Positions 49,936 through 59,445 of a stretch of DNA of 64,000 nt are shown in pieces. The stretch is from positions 186,001 through 250,000 of the forward strand of contig NZ_RCZB01000001.1 of assembly GCF_006438785.1 (NCBI RefSeq). Reading direction: 5' to 3'. Both the position numbers and the translations under genes were made by a program. How positions within the stretch are numbered: position 1 is the stretch's first letter; every line of letters starts with the position of its first letter. The DNA is from Rhodanobacter glycinis (GTDB lineage: Bacteria > Pseudomonadota > Gammaproteobacteria > Xanthomonadales > Rhodanobacteraceae). Under the pieces are notes generated by a model. That model had not been told where the DNA came from, did no database searches, and saw nothing but the letters and a program-made list of their open reading frames with translations.

Positions 49936-50934
49936 ATGATTCCGTTTTCGATCCTCGACCTGGCGCCGGTCACCGCAGGCAGCGATGCCGCACAGGCGTT
50001 CCGCAACACGCTGGATCTGGCCCAGTTGGGCGAGCGGCTGGGCTACCGGCGCTACTGGCTGGCCGAGCATCACAACATGCCCGGTATCGCCAGTGCGGCA
50101 ACCGCCGTGCTGATCGGCCATGTAGCCGGCGGCACCTCGACCATCCGCGTCGGTGCCGGCGGCATCATGCTGCCGAACCATGCGCCGCTGCAGGTGGCCG
50201 AGGCATTCGGTACGCTGGCGTCGTTGTATCCGGGGCGGATCGACCTGGGCCTGGGCCGCGCGCCGGGTACCGACCAGCCCACCGCGAAAGCATTGCGCCG
50301 CTATTTCGACAGCGCCGACGCGTTTCCCCAGGACGTGTTGGAACTGCTCGCCTATTTCGAGCCGGCCGTGCCCGGCCAACTGGTGCGTGCCGTGCCAGGC
50401 GCCGGGATCGAGGTGCCGGTATGGCTGCTCGGCTCCAGCCTGTTCAGTGCCAAGCTGTCGGCGCAGCTCGGCCTGCCGTTCGCGTTCGCCTCGCACTTCG
50501 CACCGGATGCGATGGACGAGGCGCTGGCGCTGTATCGGCGCGACTTCCAGCCGTCGGCACGCCTGCGGCAGCCATACGCGATGTTGGGCCTCAACGTGGT
50601 CGCCGCCGACAGCGATGCCGAGGCACGCCGGCTGTTCACTACCCAGCAGCAGAGTTTCATCAACCTGCGTCGCGGCCGGCCCGGGCTGATCCCGCCGCCG
50701 ATCGACGATATCGAGTCGTACTGGACGCCGCCGGAGAAACTGATGGTCGAACGTGCGCTGGCCTGCGCGGTGATTGGCGCTGCCGACACCGTCAAGGACG
50801 GCATCGAGGCCTTCATCGCCCGGCACCAGCCCGACGAACTGCTGATCACCGCCAACGTGTTCGAGCACGCGGCGCGGCGGCATTCGTTCGAGATCGCTGC
50901 GGCCGTGCGGGATCGATTGATGGCTGAGAACTGA
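49936..50934 (+). CDS. Luciferase-like (LLM class) flavin-dependent monooxygenase
   Basis: A 332-aa protein from the ATG at 49936. It opens [20 protein letters not shown] as in the YhbW-type group. Conserved segments are [55 protein letters not shown] and the C-terminal [15 protein letters not shown]. The single domain is a TIM barrel that uses FMNH2 supplied by a separate reductase. The substrate is unknown. It is divergent from the S4 protein. Confidence 0.92.
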   Translation: MIPFSILDLAPVTAGSDAAQAFRNTLDLAQLGERLGYRRYWLAEHHNMPGIASAATAVLIGHVAGGTSTIRVGAGGIMLPNHAPLQVAEAFGTLASLYPGRIDLGLGRAPGTDQPTAKALRRYFDSADAFPQDVLELLAYFEPAVPGQLVRAVPGAGIEVPVWLLGSSLFSAKLSAQLGLPFAFASHFAPDAMDEALALYRRDFQPSARLRQPYAMLGLNVVAADSDAEARRLFTTQQQSFINLRRGRPGLIPPPIDDIESYWTPPEKLMVERALACAVIGAADTVKDGIEAFIARHQPDELLITANVFEHAARRHSFEIAAAVRDRLMAEN

Positions 50935-51018
50935 CCGGCGCGGCCTGGAAAGAACGGGCAGGGCCGCCGATCGGCCATAATGGGCGTTATTCCACGAATT
51001 GCTGAAGCTTTCCCACGC

Positions 51019-51876
51019 ATGAAAACACCCAAGGGCCTGCAGGCACTGATCGAAGAGGGCGTGATCGATCAGGTGCTTCGGCCGCTGAAGAGCGGCAAGG
51101 AAGCCTCCGTCTACGTCGTCCGTTCGGGCGAGGATATCCGTTGCGCCAAGGTCTACAAGGACATGGCGCAGCGCAGTTTCCAGGCGCGCGTGCAATACCA
51201 GGAAGGTCGCAAGGTGCGCGGCAGCCGGCAGATGCGCGCGATGGGCAAGGCGACCAAGTTCGGCCGCAAGGAGGCCGAGGCCGCCTGGAAGAATGCCGAG
51301 GTCGACGCGCTGTACCAGCTCACCGCCGCCGGCGTGCGGGTGCCGAAGCCCTATGGCTACTTCAACGGCGTGCTGGTGATGGAGCTGGTCACCGACGCGG
51401 ACGGCTATTCCGCACCGCGACTCGGTGAGGTGGAACTGTCAGCGGACACTGCCCGCGAGTACCACCGCTTCCTGATGCAGCAGGTGGCGCGGATGCTTTG
51501 CGTCGGATTGATCCACGGCGACCTGTCCGAGTACAACGTGCTGGTGGGACCGGAGGGGCCGGTGATCATCGATCTGCCGCAGGCGGTCAGCGCGTCGGGC
51601 AACAATTCGGCGCGCACCATGCTGCGCCGTGACGTGGGCAACATCACCATCAGCCTGTCGCGCTTCGCGCCGGAGCTGCTCGACACCCATTACGGCGAGG
51701 AGATGTGGGCGCTGTACGAGCTGGGCGAGCTGCATCCGGACAGCGAGCTCACCGGCCATTTCGAGTTCGACGAGAGCATCGCCGATGTCGACAGCGTGAT
51801 GCAGTCGATCATCGACGCGCGGGAAGAGGCGATCATCCGCCAGCAAGGCCGCGAGGCGGCCGCGCAGGAAGATTGA
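51019..51876 (+). CDS. RIO-family serine protein kinase
   Basis: A 285-aa protein. The ATG at 51019 (MKTPKGLQALIEEGVIDQVL) fits the family start, and the ribosome site is weak. The RIO-kinase elements are complete: SGKEASVYVV (25-34), ATP Lys in RCAKVYKD (K44), catalytic loop LIHGDLSEYN (164-173) with D168, and the metal Asp in IIDLPQAV (D185). RIO kinases are best known for ribosome maturation in archaea and eukaryotes, and bacterial members are uncharacterised or few. The short acidic C-terminus ends AAQED. Confidence 0.92.
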   Translation: MKTPKGLQALIEEGVIDQVLRPLKSGKEASVYVVRSGEDIRCAKVYKDMAQRSFQARVQYQEGRKVRGSRQMRAMGKATKFGRKEAEAAWKNAEVDALYQLTAAGVRVPKPYGYFNGVLVMELVTDADGYSAPRLGEVELSADTAREYHRFLMQQVARMLCVGLIHGDLSEYNVLVGPEGPVIIDLPQAVSASGNNSARTMLRRDVGNITISLSRFAPELLDTHYGEEMWALYELGELHPDSELTGHFEFDESIADVDSVMQSIIDAREEAIIRQQGREAAAQED

Positions 51877-51890
51877 TCGTATTCCGGCTG

Positions 51891-51965
51891 TTGTAGGAGC
51901 GACTTCAGTCGCGATTGCTCTTCGCGCTACATGCCAAGGCATCGCGACTGAAGTCGCTCCCACAA
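51891..51965. repeat. REP-type inverted repeat (REPIN-like), 75 bp, copy 2
   Basis: TTGTAGGAGCGACTTCAGTC at the left and GACTGAAGTCGCTCCCACAA at the right form 25-bp arms with one mismatch around a 25-base spacer. The length equals copy 1 at 27112-27186. It begins 14 bases after the RIO kinase stop and ends five bases from the FKBP stop, so it may also act as the terminator of both convergent genes. Confidence 0.85.
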
Positions 51966-51969
51966 CTGG

Positions 51970-52401
51970 TCAGTTGCCGACTTTCAGCAACTCCACCTCG
52001 AACACCAGCGAAGCGTTCGGCGGGATGTCGTCGCCGGCGCCACGGGCGCCATAGCCAAGTGCCGCGGGAATCAGCAGGATGCGCTTGCCGCCTTCGCGCA
52101 TGCCGGCCACGCCCTGGTCCCAGCCGGCGATCACGCTGCCTTGGCCGAGCATGAAGGAGAACGGTTCGCCATGATCGCGCGAGCTGTCGAACTTCGCGCC
52201 GTGCTTGTCCTTGGCGCTGTCGTCATACAGCCAGCCGGTGTAATGCACGGTCACCTGCATGCCGTCCTTGGCCTCGGCGCCGGTGCCGACTTTCTGGTCG
52301 ATGGTGGAGAGCTTGTCCACGGTGCCCGTGGCATGGGCCGGCGGGGCGGCGGTGCAGGCGGCGAGACCGCAGACGGCGAACAGGGACAGCAACCAGCGCA
52401 T
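51970..52401 (-). CDS. FKBP-type peptidyl-prolyl isomerase, lipoprotein
   Basis: A 143-aa protein from the ATG at 52401 (GGAG at -12 to -9). The lipobox is GLAAC (C16), so it is membrane-anchored in the periplasm. The FKBP domain (about 35-143) has VTVHYTGWLYDD, FSFMLGQGSVIAGWDQGVAG and LLIPAALGYGARG then IPPNASLVFEVELL, all active-site residues of the family (Y, D, F, I, W, Y). It assists folding of exported proteins. Confidence 0.93.
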   Translation of the reverse strand: MRWLLSLFAVCGLAACTAAPPAHATGTVDKLSTIDQKVGTGAEAKDGMQVTVHYTGWLYDDSAKDKHGAKFDSSRDHGEPFSFMLGQGSVIAGWDQGVAGMREGGKRILLIPAALGYGARGAGDDIPPNASLVFEVELLKVGN

Positions 52402-52475
52402 GGGTGACTCCATCGGAACGTGGACGAAGCGGCGATTATCCGGCAAACGGGGCGCGGCGTCGCGACCGGTATCGC

Positions 52476-53084
52476 TCAGGCGTGCAGATCGGCGGCCGCG
52501 TCCCGATGCTCGCCACGCGCCGCCTGCCAGACTTCGCGTGCCGCATCGGCGTTGATCAGCATGATGCCCGCGCCGACGACCATGTCGGGCCAGACCGCAC
52601 GCGTCATCGCGGTGGCCGCGCCGGCGATCACGATGGCGATGTTCGCGAAGACGTCGTTGCGCGCCGACAGAAACGCAGCCCGGGTCAGGCTGCCGCCGTG
52701 ATGGCGATAGCGCACCAGCAGCATCGCGCAGCCGAAGTTGACGAACATCGCGCCGAGGCCGGTGATGGTCAACGGCAGTGGTGCCGGTGGCGCGGGCAGC
52801 TGAAACTTGCTCCACAGTGCCCACAGCGTGGCGAGCGCGGGCACCAGCAGGATGCCAGCCAGCCCCATGCCCACGCGCGCTCGAGCCTTCAGGCTCCAGC
52901 CGAGCGCGAGCAGGATCAGCAGATTCACCGAAGCATCTTCCAGAAAATCGACGCTGTCGGCGAACAGCGAGACCGAACCGATCGCCAGCGCCACCGCGAA
53001 TTCGACGCCGAAGTAGCCCAGGTTGAGCAGCGCCACGATACCCACGACGCGGCGCAGCGCTGTGTCATTCGTGGTCGTCGGCAT
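52476..53084 (-). CDS. Cation-diffusion-facilitator-type membrane transporter
   Basis: A 202-aa membrane protein of six predicted helices, without the C-terminal cytosolic domain of full CDF proteins. The metal-site motifs are ADSVDFLEDASVNL (usually HxxxD, here D43-x3-D47-like in DSVDFLED) and SARNDVFANIAIVIAG (usually H-x3-D). It is probably a metal or cation exporter, with the metal unassigned. It starts six bases after the YaeQ stop on the same strand. Confidence 0.8.
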   Translation of the reverse strand: MPTTTNDTALRRVVGIVALLNLGYFGVEFAVALAIGSVSLFADSVDFLEDASVNLLILLALGWSLKARARVGMGLAGILLVPALATLWALWSKFQLPAPPAPLPLTITGLGAMFVNFGCAMLLVRYRHHGGSLTRAAFLSARNDVFANIAIVIAGAATAMTRAVWPDMVVGAGIMLINADAAREVWQAARGEHRDAAADLHA

Positions 53085-53090
53085 GCCTGC

Positions 53091-53648
53091 TCAGCTCACT
53101 GTTTCAGCGGGTGCCATGCGCCGCAGCGGGTCGATGGCCACTGCATCGGCATCGTTCATCAGCTGCAGCTGGCCGTCCTGGATCAGGCACTGCAGGCGCA
53201 TGCCACGCTGCAGCAGTTCGACCAGTTCGGCTACGGTGCCGGCGGGGATGTCGAGTACGGTGAGGTTCTTGTTGCGGCCGAGCGCTGCGCCGATCTTGTT
53301 CCACCAGATCTCCGCCGCGTTGCCGCCGTAGCTGATCACCACCACCTGGCGCGAACGGCCACAGGCCTTGCGGATGCGCGTCTCGTCCGGCTGGCCGACC
53401 TCGATCCACAGTTCGATCTCGTCGGTGTACGCCTTGCGCCAGAGCGCCGGTTCGTCCTCGTCGCTGATGCCCTTGCCGAACTCCAGCCGCTCGTCCGCAT
53501 ACAGCGCGAACGCGAGCAGCCGCACCATCAGGCGCTCCTCGGTTTCCGACGGGTGCCGCGCCAGGGTCAGCGCATGGGTGGCGTAGTAATGCCGATCCAT
53601 GTCGCTGATCTGCAGTTCGACCTTGTAGATGGTGGAGTTGAGTGCCAT
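53091..53648 (-). CDS. yaeQ: YaeQ-family protein
   Basis: A 185-aa protein from the ATG at 53648, the upstream TTG being unsupported. The family sequence is clear: MALNSTIYKVELQISDMDRH, YYATHALTLARHPSETEERL, DEDEPALWRKAYTDEIELWIEVGQP and ISYGGNAAEIWW. YaeQ has a PD-(D/E)xK nuclease-like fold with no confirmed activity. The transporter gene follows six bases later. Confidence 0.95.
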   Translation of the reverse strand: MALNSTIYKVELQISDMDRHYYATHALTLARHPSETEERLMVRLLAFALYADERLEFGKGISDEDEPALWRKAYTDEIELWIEVGQPDETRIRKACGRSRQVVVISYGGNAAEIWWNKIGAALGRNKNLTVLDIPAGTVAELVELLQRGMRLQCLIQDGQLQLMNDADAVAIDPLRRMAPAETVS

Positions 53649-53734
53649 GAGGGTGCCTAGGGACAACAGCCGGTCATTCTACGCGCTGCGCTGCCAAGCA
53701 GCCGGTCTGGCGTAGCGCATTAGACTGGCGACTC

Positions 53735-54628
53735 ATGAGTCCACCCGCCGCAGCCGTCGTTCGCGATCCCCACGCCAGTACCGTGCATCTGCCGCCCGGT
53801 GCCTGGGCGACCGTGCTCGATGGCCTGTGCGCGCAATTCACCACGGTCAGTCGCGCGCAGTGGCTGGACCGTATCGCGCGCGGGCGGGTGCTGGACGGGC
53901 AGGGCGGCGCGATCACGCCAGACACGCCGTACCGGGTGGGGCTGCGCATCCATTACTACCGCGAGGTGGTGGACGAGGCGCCGATCCCGTTCACCGAAAC
54001 CGTGCTGCATGCGGACGATCATCTGGTGGTGGCGGACAAGCCGCACTTCCTGCCGGTGACGCCGGCAGGCGGCTATGTCGAGCAGACCTTGCTGCGGCGG
54101 CTGATCCGCCGACTGGGCAATCCCGAGCTGGTGCCATTGCACCGGATCGACCGGCTGACCGCGGGGTTGGTGTTGTTCTCGACCAACCCGGCCAGCCGGG
54201 CAGCGTATCAGGCGTTGTTCCGCGAGCGCCGCATCGACAAGCGTTATCAGGCGTTGGCGCCCGGCTTGCCCGCGTTGTCGTTCCCGCTGCGGCGTTGCAC
54301 GCGGATCGTCGCGGGCGAGCCGTTCTTCCGGATGCGCGAGAGCGATGGCGAGCCGAACAGCGAGACGCAGATCGACGTGATCGAGCGCGGCGAGCACGAC
54401 TGGCGCTACGCGCTGCAGCCAGTCACCGGCAGGAAGCATCAGTTGCGCGTGCACATGGCCGCCCTGGGCGCACCGATCATGGGCGACACGCTGTATCCCG
54501 TGTTGGCCGAAAAGTCGGCGGACGATCACCGGCAACCACTGATGCTGCTGGCGCAGAGCCTGGCTTTTGTCGATCCGCTGTCCGGCGAGCGGCGGCGATT
54601 CGAAAGCCGGCTGAGCCTGCAGCGCTGA
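53735..54628 (+). CDS. RluA-family RNA pseudouridine synthase
   Basis: A 297-aa protein. The catalytic motif is complete: HRIDRLTAGLVLFSTNP with the nucleophilic Asp. VVADKPHFLPVTPAGGYVEQTLL precedes it and VTGRKHQLRVHMAALGAPIMGDTLYP (the RxHQLRVH strand) follows. There is no S4 domain. The N-terminal part (SRAQWLDRIARGRVLDGQG) replaces it. The family modifies U in rRNA or tRNA (RluA/TruC group). The exact target is not readable. Confidence 0.9.
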   Translation: MSPPAAAVVRDPHASTVHLPPGAWATVLDGLCAQFTTVSRAQWLDRIARGRVLDGQGGAITPDTPYRVGLRIHYYREVVDEAPIPFTETVLHADDHLVVADKPHFLPVTPAGGYVEQTLLRRLIRRLGNPELVPLHRIDRLTAGLVLFSTNPASRAAYQALFRERRIDKRYQALAPGLPALSFPLRRCTRIVAGEPFFRMRESDGEPNSETQIDVIERGEHDWRYALQPVTGRKHQLRVHMAALGAPIMGDTLYPVLAEKSADDHRQPLMLLAQSLAFVDPLSGERRRFESRLSLQR

Positions 54629-54735
54629 AAGGCACCGACCGGCCAGGGCGTCCGCGCCAGACCGGGCCGGGATAACCACGTGCGGCCATTCCACGCTATC
54701 TTCCACCGCAGCGTCCATACGGGGGAGAGTCATTT

Positions 54736-56736
54736 GTGAGTGCAAAGCCATTGTCCAGCGCGATACCGCGCACCGAGTTGACCGTACGCGGCCTGATCAT
54801 CGGCGTCGTGATCACGCTGGTGTTCACTGCTGCCAACGTGTTCTTCGGCCTCAAGGCCGGCCTGACCTTTGCCACGTCGATCCCGGCGGCGGTGATCTCG
54901 ATGGCGATCCTGCGCGGGTTCAAGAACTCCACCATGCAGGAGAACAACATCGTGCAGACGGTCGCCTCGGCGGCCGGCACGCTGTCGGCGATCATCTTCG
55001 TGTTGCCAGGCCTGGTGATGATCGGCTGGTGGACCGGCTTTCCGTTCTGGGTGACGTTCGGCATCTGCGCCACCGGCGGCATCCTCGGCGTGATGTACAC
55101 GATCCCGCTGCGCCGCGCGCTGGTGACCGACTCCGACCTGCCGTATCCGGAAGGCGTGGCCTGCGCGGAGGTGCTGAAGGTGGGCGGTGGTGACGACGCA
55201 GCCGCCGCTTCGGAAGAAAGCAGCAAGTCGGGCCTGCTCGCGGTGGCCGGGGGCACGATCGTCTCGGCCGTGTTCGCGATCGTGGTGGCTACCAAGGTGT
55301 TCGCCAGCGATGTGGCGCAATACTTCCATGTCGGCGATCGCGGCGGCGCCACCGGCTACGACTTCAACCTGTCGTTCGCGCTGCTGGCCGTAGGGCATCT
55401 ATGCGGATTATGGGTCGGCCTGGCCATGCTGCTGGGTGCGCTGATCGCGTGGGGCTGGGCCGTGCCGCACTACACCATGCTGGCGGCGGCAACCGGCGCC
55501 GCGGCAGACATGGCGCAGACCGCGTGGAGCACCAAGGTGCGCTTCCTCGGCGCCGGCACCATCGGCGTAGCCGCGATCTGGACATTGGCCAAGCTGGTCA
55601 AGCCGGTGATCAGCGGGCTCAGCTCGGCGATGGCGTCCTCGCGGGCGCGCAAGGCCGGGCAGGGCGCCACGCTCGCGCGTACCGAGCATGACATGCCGAT
55701 CGGAATCGTCGGCCTCACCAGCCTGGCCTGCCTGATCCCGATCGGCTGGTTGCTGGGCAGTTTCAGCCTGACCACAGGGCTGGGCGATCACCTGTGGCTG
55801 CTGGTGATCGGCGGCCTGATTTTCGTGGTGATCATGGGCTTCCTCGTTTCCGCCGTGTGCGGCTACATGGCTGGCCTGATCGGCTCGTCCAACAGCCCGT
55901 TGTCCGGCGTCGGCATCCTGGTGGTGATCATCGCCGCGCTGCTGCTAGTGGTGACCGTGCAGTCGCAGTTGCCAATCAGCGCCGGCAAGGGGCTGGTGGC
56001 GTTCGCGCTGTTTGCCACCTCGGTGGTGTTTGCGGTGGCGACCATCGCCAACAACAACCTGCAGGACCTGAAGACCGGCCAGCTGGTCGACGCCACGCCG
56101 TGGAAGCAGCAGGTGGCGCTGGTGGTCGGCGTGCTGGTGGGCGCGGCGGTGATCCCGCCGGTGCTGGACCTGCTGAACAAGGCGTACGGTTTTGCCGGCA
56201 TGCCCGGGGTCGATCCCGCGCGCGCGCTGGCGGCGCCGCAGGCGGGGCTGATTTCGGCGCTGGCGCAGGGCGTGATCCAGGGCAACATCGACTGGAGCCT
56301 GATCATTCTTGGCGCGGCCATTGGCGTGGTTCTGATCGTGCTGGATGCAGTCCTTGGCCGCTCGACGAAATCGGCCGCGTTGCCGCCGCTGGCGGTGGGC
56401 CTGGGCATCTACCTGCCGACCTCCACCACCTTGATGATCGTGGTCGGTGCCGTCGTCGGCTGGTATTTCGACAGGCGCGCCGAGCGCGGCAGCAAGCCCG
56501 AGGAGACCAGGCAGCTGGGCGTGTTGCTGGCCTCGGGCATGATCGTGGGCGAGAGCATCATCGGCGTGCTGATCGCGGCGATCGTGGTGTTTTCCGGCAA
56601 GGCGGCGCCGCTGGCCCTGGTCGGGCCTGGCTTCGGTACCGCGGCGATCTGGATCGGCGGCATCGCGTTTGTCGCCGTCAATGTCGCGTTGTATCGATGG
56701 GTGGCCCGGCTGGGTCGGACATCGACGGCGGCGTGA
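54736..56736 (+). CDS. OPT-family oligopeptide transporter
   Basis: A 666-aa inner-membrane protein. The GTG at 54736 follows GGGGGAGAG. About 14-16 hydrophobic helices are visible, with the OPT signature regions ELTVRGLIIGVVITLVFTAA, FFGLKAGLTFATSIPAAVIS, QENNIVQTVASAAGTL, PYPEGVACAEVLKVGG and SSNSPLSGVGI. These are the prokaryotic group that is thought to carry peptides or metal chelates by proton symport. It is a single gene before mprF. Confidence 0.93.
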   Translation: MSAKPLSSAIPRTELTVRGLIIGVVITLVFTAANVFFGLKAGLTFATSIPAAVISMAILRGFKNSTMQENNIVQTVASAAGTLSAIIFVLPGLVMIGWWTGFPFWVTFGICATGGILGVMYTIPLRRALVTDSDLPYPEGVACAEVLKVGGGDDAAAASEESSKSGLLAVAGGTIVSAVFAIVVATKVFASDVAQYFHVGDRGGATGYDFNLSFALLAVGHLCGLWVGLAMLLGALIAWGWAVPHYTMLAAATGAAADMAQTAWSTKVRFLGAGTIGVAAIWTLAKLVKPVISGLSSAMASSRARKAGQGATLARTEHDMPIGIVGLTSLACLIPIGWLLGSFSLTTGLGDHLWLLVIGGLIFVVIMGFLVSAVCGYMAGLIGSSNSPLSGVGILVVIIAALLLVVTVQSQLPISAGKGLVAFALFATSVVFAVATIANNNLQDLKTGQLVDATPWKQQVALVVGVLVGAAVIPPVLDLLNKAYGFAGMPGVDPARALAAPQAGLISALAQGVIQGNIDWSLIILGAAIGVVLIVLDAVLGRSTKSAALPPLAVGLGIYLPTSTTLMIVVGAVVGWYFDRRAERGSKPEETRQLGVLLASGMIVGESIIGVLIAAIVVFSGKAAPLALVGPGFGTAAIWIGGIAFVAVNVALYRWVARLGRTSTAA

Positions 56737-56835
56737 CGGGCCGACCCTGCGCGACGATCCGGTATGGGGCTTCCTGCATTGCCTGCAATGGTTGAAGCCC
56801 TACACTAAGCAGTCCTCAGGGGAGTCGGTCGTCGC

Positions 56836-59445
56836 GTGGAGCAGCAGGAAAAGGTCGAGCAGGTTCCCGGCGCCGGGCCCGCATTGGCGCCACCGAGCCA
56901 GCGCATGATGTTGCTGCGCAGGCTCGCCGGGCCGCTGCTGTCGGTGGCCATGCTGTGCCTGGCGCTGTGGGCACTGCACCTGCTGGCCAGAGAGGTGAAC
57001 TATCACCAGGTGCGGCGGTACGTGCAGGGCATCTCGCACGGACGACTGCTGCTGGCCGTGCTGCTCACCACGCTGGGCTACGCGGTGATGACGCTGTACG
57101 ACCGCTTCGCGCTGGCCTCGATCGGCCGCCAGCTGCCGTGGCGCCGGGTCAGCCTGATTTCCTTCATCAGCTATGCCTTCAGCAATGCGGTGGGCATGTC
57201 GCTGCTGGTATCCGGCTCGATCCGCTATCGCTTCTATATCCAGAGCGGCCTGTCCACCACCGAGGTGGCACGTGTCGTGCTGTTCTGTACTCTCAGTTTC
57301 TGGCTGGGCCTGCTGGCGCTGACCGGCGTGACCCTGCTGCTCGTGCCGGTGCCGCCGGAGCTTCCGCTGGCCGCATTCGGCCTGCCGATGGGCATGCTGC
57401 TGACCTTGCTGCCGCTGGCGTGGCTGGCCGGTGGCCTGATCCGGCATCCGCTGCGGTTGTGGCGCTGGCGCGTGAGCCTGCCATCACCGGCGACGGGTTT
57501 GCGGCAGATCCTGGTCGGTGCGTTCGACTGGGGCCTGGCCGCGGCGGTGCTCTACGTGCTGATGCCGAACGAGCTGAACAACGGCTTCGGGCATTTCCTG
57601 GCGATCTTCGTGATCGCCCAGATGATCGGCCTGATCAGTCACGTGCCCGGCGGCCTGGGCGTATTCGAGGCGGTGATGCTGGCCGGCTTCGGTGCCACCG
57701 GCAACGAGGCGCTGGCGGCGCCGATCCTGGGTGCGCTGGCGGTGTTCCGCGTCATCTATTACCTGTTGCCGTTGTGTTCGGCCACCGTGCTGGTGCTGCA
57801 GCGCGAGGCGCGCGGGCTGCGCCGCAAGTCGCTGTGGGCGCCATGGTTCACCGGTCTGCTGCCGTCGTTCTTTGCCGGGCTGACACTGGTATCCGGCGCG
57901 GTGCTGCTGTTCTCCGGCGCGACCCGCGCCTTGCCCGAGCGCATGGCGATCCTGCGCGAGGTGTTGCCGCTGTCGGTACTCGAAGTCTCGCACCTGCTGG
58001 CCAGCGTGATCGGCATGCTGCTGCTGATCCTGGCCCGCGGCCTGCAACGACGGCTGGATGCGGCGTACGTGCTGACCCTGGTGTTGCTGGTGGCCGGCGC
58101 GGCGTTTTCGCTGCTCAAGGGCATCGATTACGAGGAGGCCACCCTGCTGACCCTGCTGGCGATGGCCCTGGCACCGGCGCATCGGCTGTTTCATCGGCGC
58201 GCGTCGCTATTCAGCACCACCTTCTCGATCGGCTGGATCGTGGCGATCGTGGCGGTGCTTGGCTGTGCCACCTGGCTGGTGATGTTCAGCTACAAGCATG
58301 TCGATTACAGCGCCGATTTGTGGTGGCAGTTCAGCTTCCATCAGGGCGGCGCGCCGCGCGCGTTGCGCGCACTGGTTGCCGCGGCGACAGCAGGCATGCT
58401 GTTTGCGCTGGCCAGCCTGATCCGCCCCGTGCGGCTGCGTCGCGAGCCACCGAGCGAGGCAGAGTTGGCCCGGGCGTTGCCGCTGATCAAGCAGTTTCCC
58501 TCCGCGCAGGCCCATCTGGCGCTGATGGGCGACAAGACACTGCTGTTCGACCCCACGCACAAGGCCTTCGTCATGTACGACATCGAAGGCCGCAGCTGGG
58601 TGACGATGGGAGATCCGGTCGGCGTCGACGAGGACGCGCGGCGCGAATTGGTCTGGACGTTTCTCGAACAGTGCGAGCGCGCCGGTGGCTGGCCGGTGTT
58701 CTACCAGGTAAGCCCGGCGGACCTGGACCTGTACCTGGAAGTGGGCATGAACCTGCTCAAGATCGGCGAAGAGGCGCGCGTGCGGCTGGAGACGTTCAAC
58801 CTGGACGGAAAATCCAGAAAGGTGCTGCGCAACACGGTGAACAAGTTGACCCGCGATGGCCTGCGCATGGAGATCGTATCCGCCGACGCGGTGGCGTCGC
58901 TGTTGCCGCACCTGCGGGAAGTTTCCGATGCCTGGTTGCGCGGAAAGCGCGTACGCGAAAAACGCTTCTCGCTGGGCGCGTTCGACCCGAGCTACCTGGT
59001 GCGCACACCGATGGCACTGGTGTGGCAGGGCGGTCAGCTGGTGGCGTTCGCGAATCTGTTTCTCAACGATACCCGCGAAGAAGCATCGGTGGACCTGATG
59101 CGACATCTGCCCGACGGTCCCAGCGGCATCATGGATTACCTGTTCGTGGAACTGATGCTGTGGGCCCGCGGCGAGGGTTACCAGTGGTTCAACCTGGGCA
59201 TGGCGCCGCTGGCCGGGCTGCAGAACCGGCGGCAGGCGCCGCTGTGGAACCGCTTCGGCGCGCTGGTGTTCGGCCGCGGCGAGCGCTTCTACAATTTTCG
59301 CGGGCTGCAGCACTACAAGAACAAATTCGATCCGGAATGGGAGCCGCGCTACATTGCGGTGCCCGGCGGCATCGCCTTGCCGATGATCCTGGCCAACGTG
59401 GCCAGCCTGATCGGCGGTGGACTCTCCGGCGTTGTGCGCCGATGA
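56836..59445 (+). CDS. mprF: Bifunctional lysylphosphatidylglycerol synthetase/flippase MprF
   Basis: An 869-aa protein from a GTG (AGGGGAG upstream, long spacing). The N-terminal membrane flippase domain (about 30-530) has the helices GRLLLAVLLTTLGYAVMTLY, SLISFISYAFSNAVGMSLLV and FVIAQMIGLISHVPGGLGVFE. The C-terminal cytosolic GNAT-like (DUF2156) aminoacyl transferase domain (about 545-865) has LPLIKQFPSAQAHLALMGDK, WVTMGDPVGVDED and YQWFNLGMAPLAG. It adds Lys (or Ala) from aminoacyl-tRNA to phosphatidylglycerol, reducing negative surface charge and sensitivity to cationic peptides. The downstream gene overlaps by four bases. Confidence 0.94.
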   Translation: MEQQEKVEQVPGAGPALAPPSQRMMLLRRLAGPLLSVAMLCLALWALHLLAREVNYHQVRRYVQGISHGRLLLAVLLTTLGYAVMTLYDRFALASIGRQLPWRRVSLISFISYAFSNAVGMSLLVSGSIRYRFYIQSGLSTTEVARVVLFCTLSFWLGLLALTGVTLLLVPVPPELPLAAFGLPMGMLLTLLPLAWLAGGLIRHPLRLWRWRVSLPSPATGLRQILVGAFDWGLAAAVLYVLMPNELNNGFGHFLAIFVIAQMIGLISHVPGGLGVFEAVMLAGFGATGNEALAAPILGALAVFRVIYYLLPLCSATVLVLQREARGLRRKSLWAPWFTGLLPSFFAGLTLVSGAVLLFSGATRALPERMAILREVLPLSVLEVSHLLASVIGMLLLILARGLQRRLDAAYVLTLVLLVAGAAFSLLKGIDYEEATLLTLLAMALAPAHRLFHRRASLFSTTFSIGWIVAIVAVLGCATWLVMFSYKHVDYSADLWWQFSFHQGGAPRALRALVAAATAGMLFALASLIRPVRLRREPPSEAELARALPLIKQFPSAQAHLALMGDKTLLFDPTHKAFVMYDIEGRSWVTMGDPVGVDEDARRELVWTFLEQCERAGGWPVFYQVSPADLDLYLEVGMNLLKIGEEARVRLETFNLDGKSRKVLRNTVNKLTRDGLRMEIVSADAVASLLPHLREVSDAWLRGKRVREKRFSLGAFDPSYLVRTPMALVWQGGQLVAFANLFLNDTREEASVDLMRHLPDGPSGIMDYLFVELMLWARGEGYQWFNLGMAPLAGLQNRRQAPLWNRFGALVFGRGERFYNFRGLQHYKNKFDPEWEPRYIAVPGGIALPMILANVASLIGGGLSGVVRR

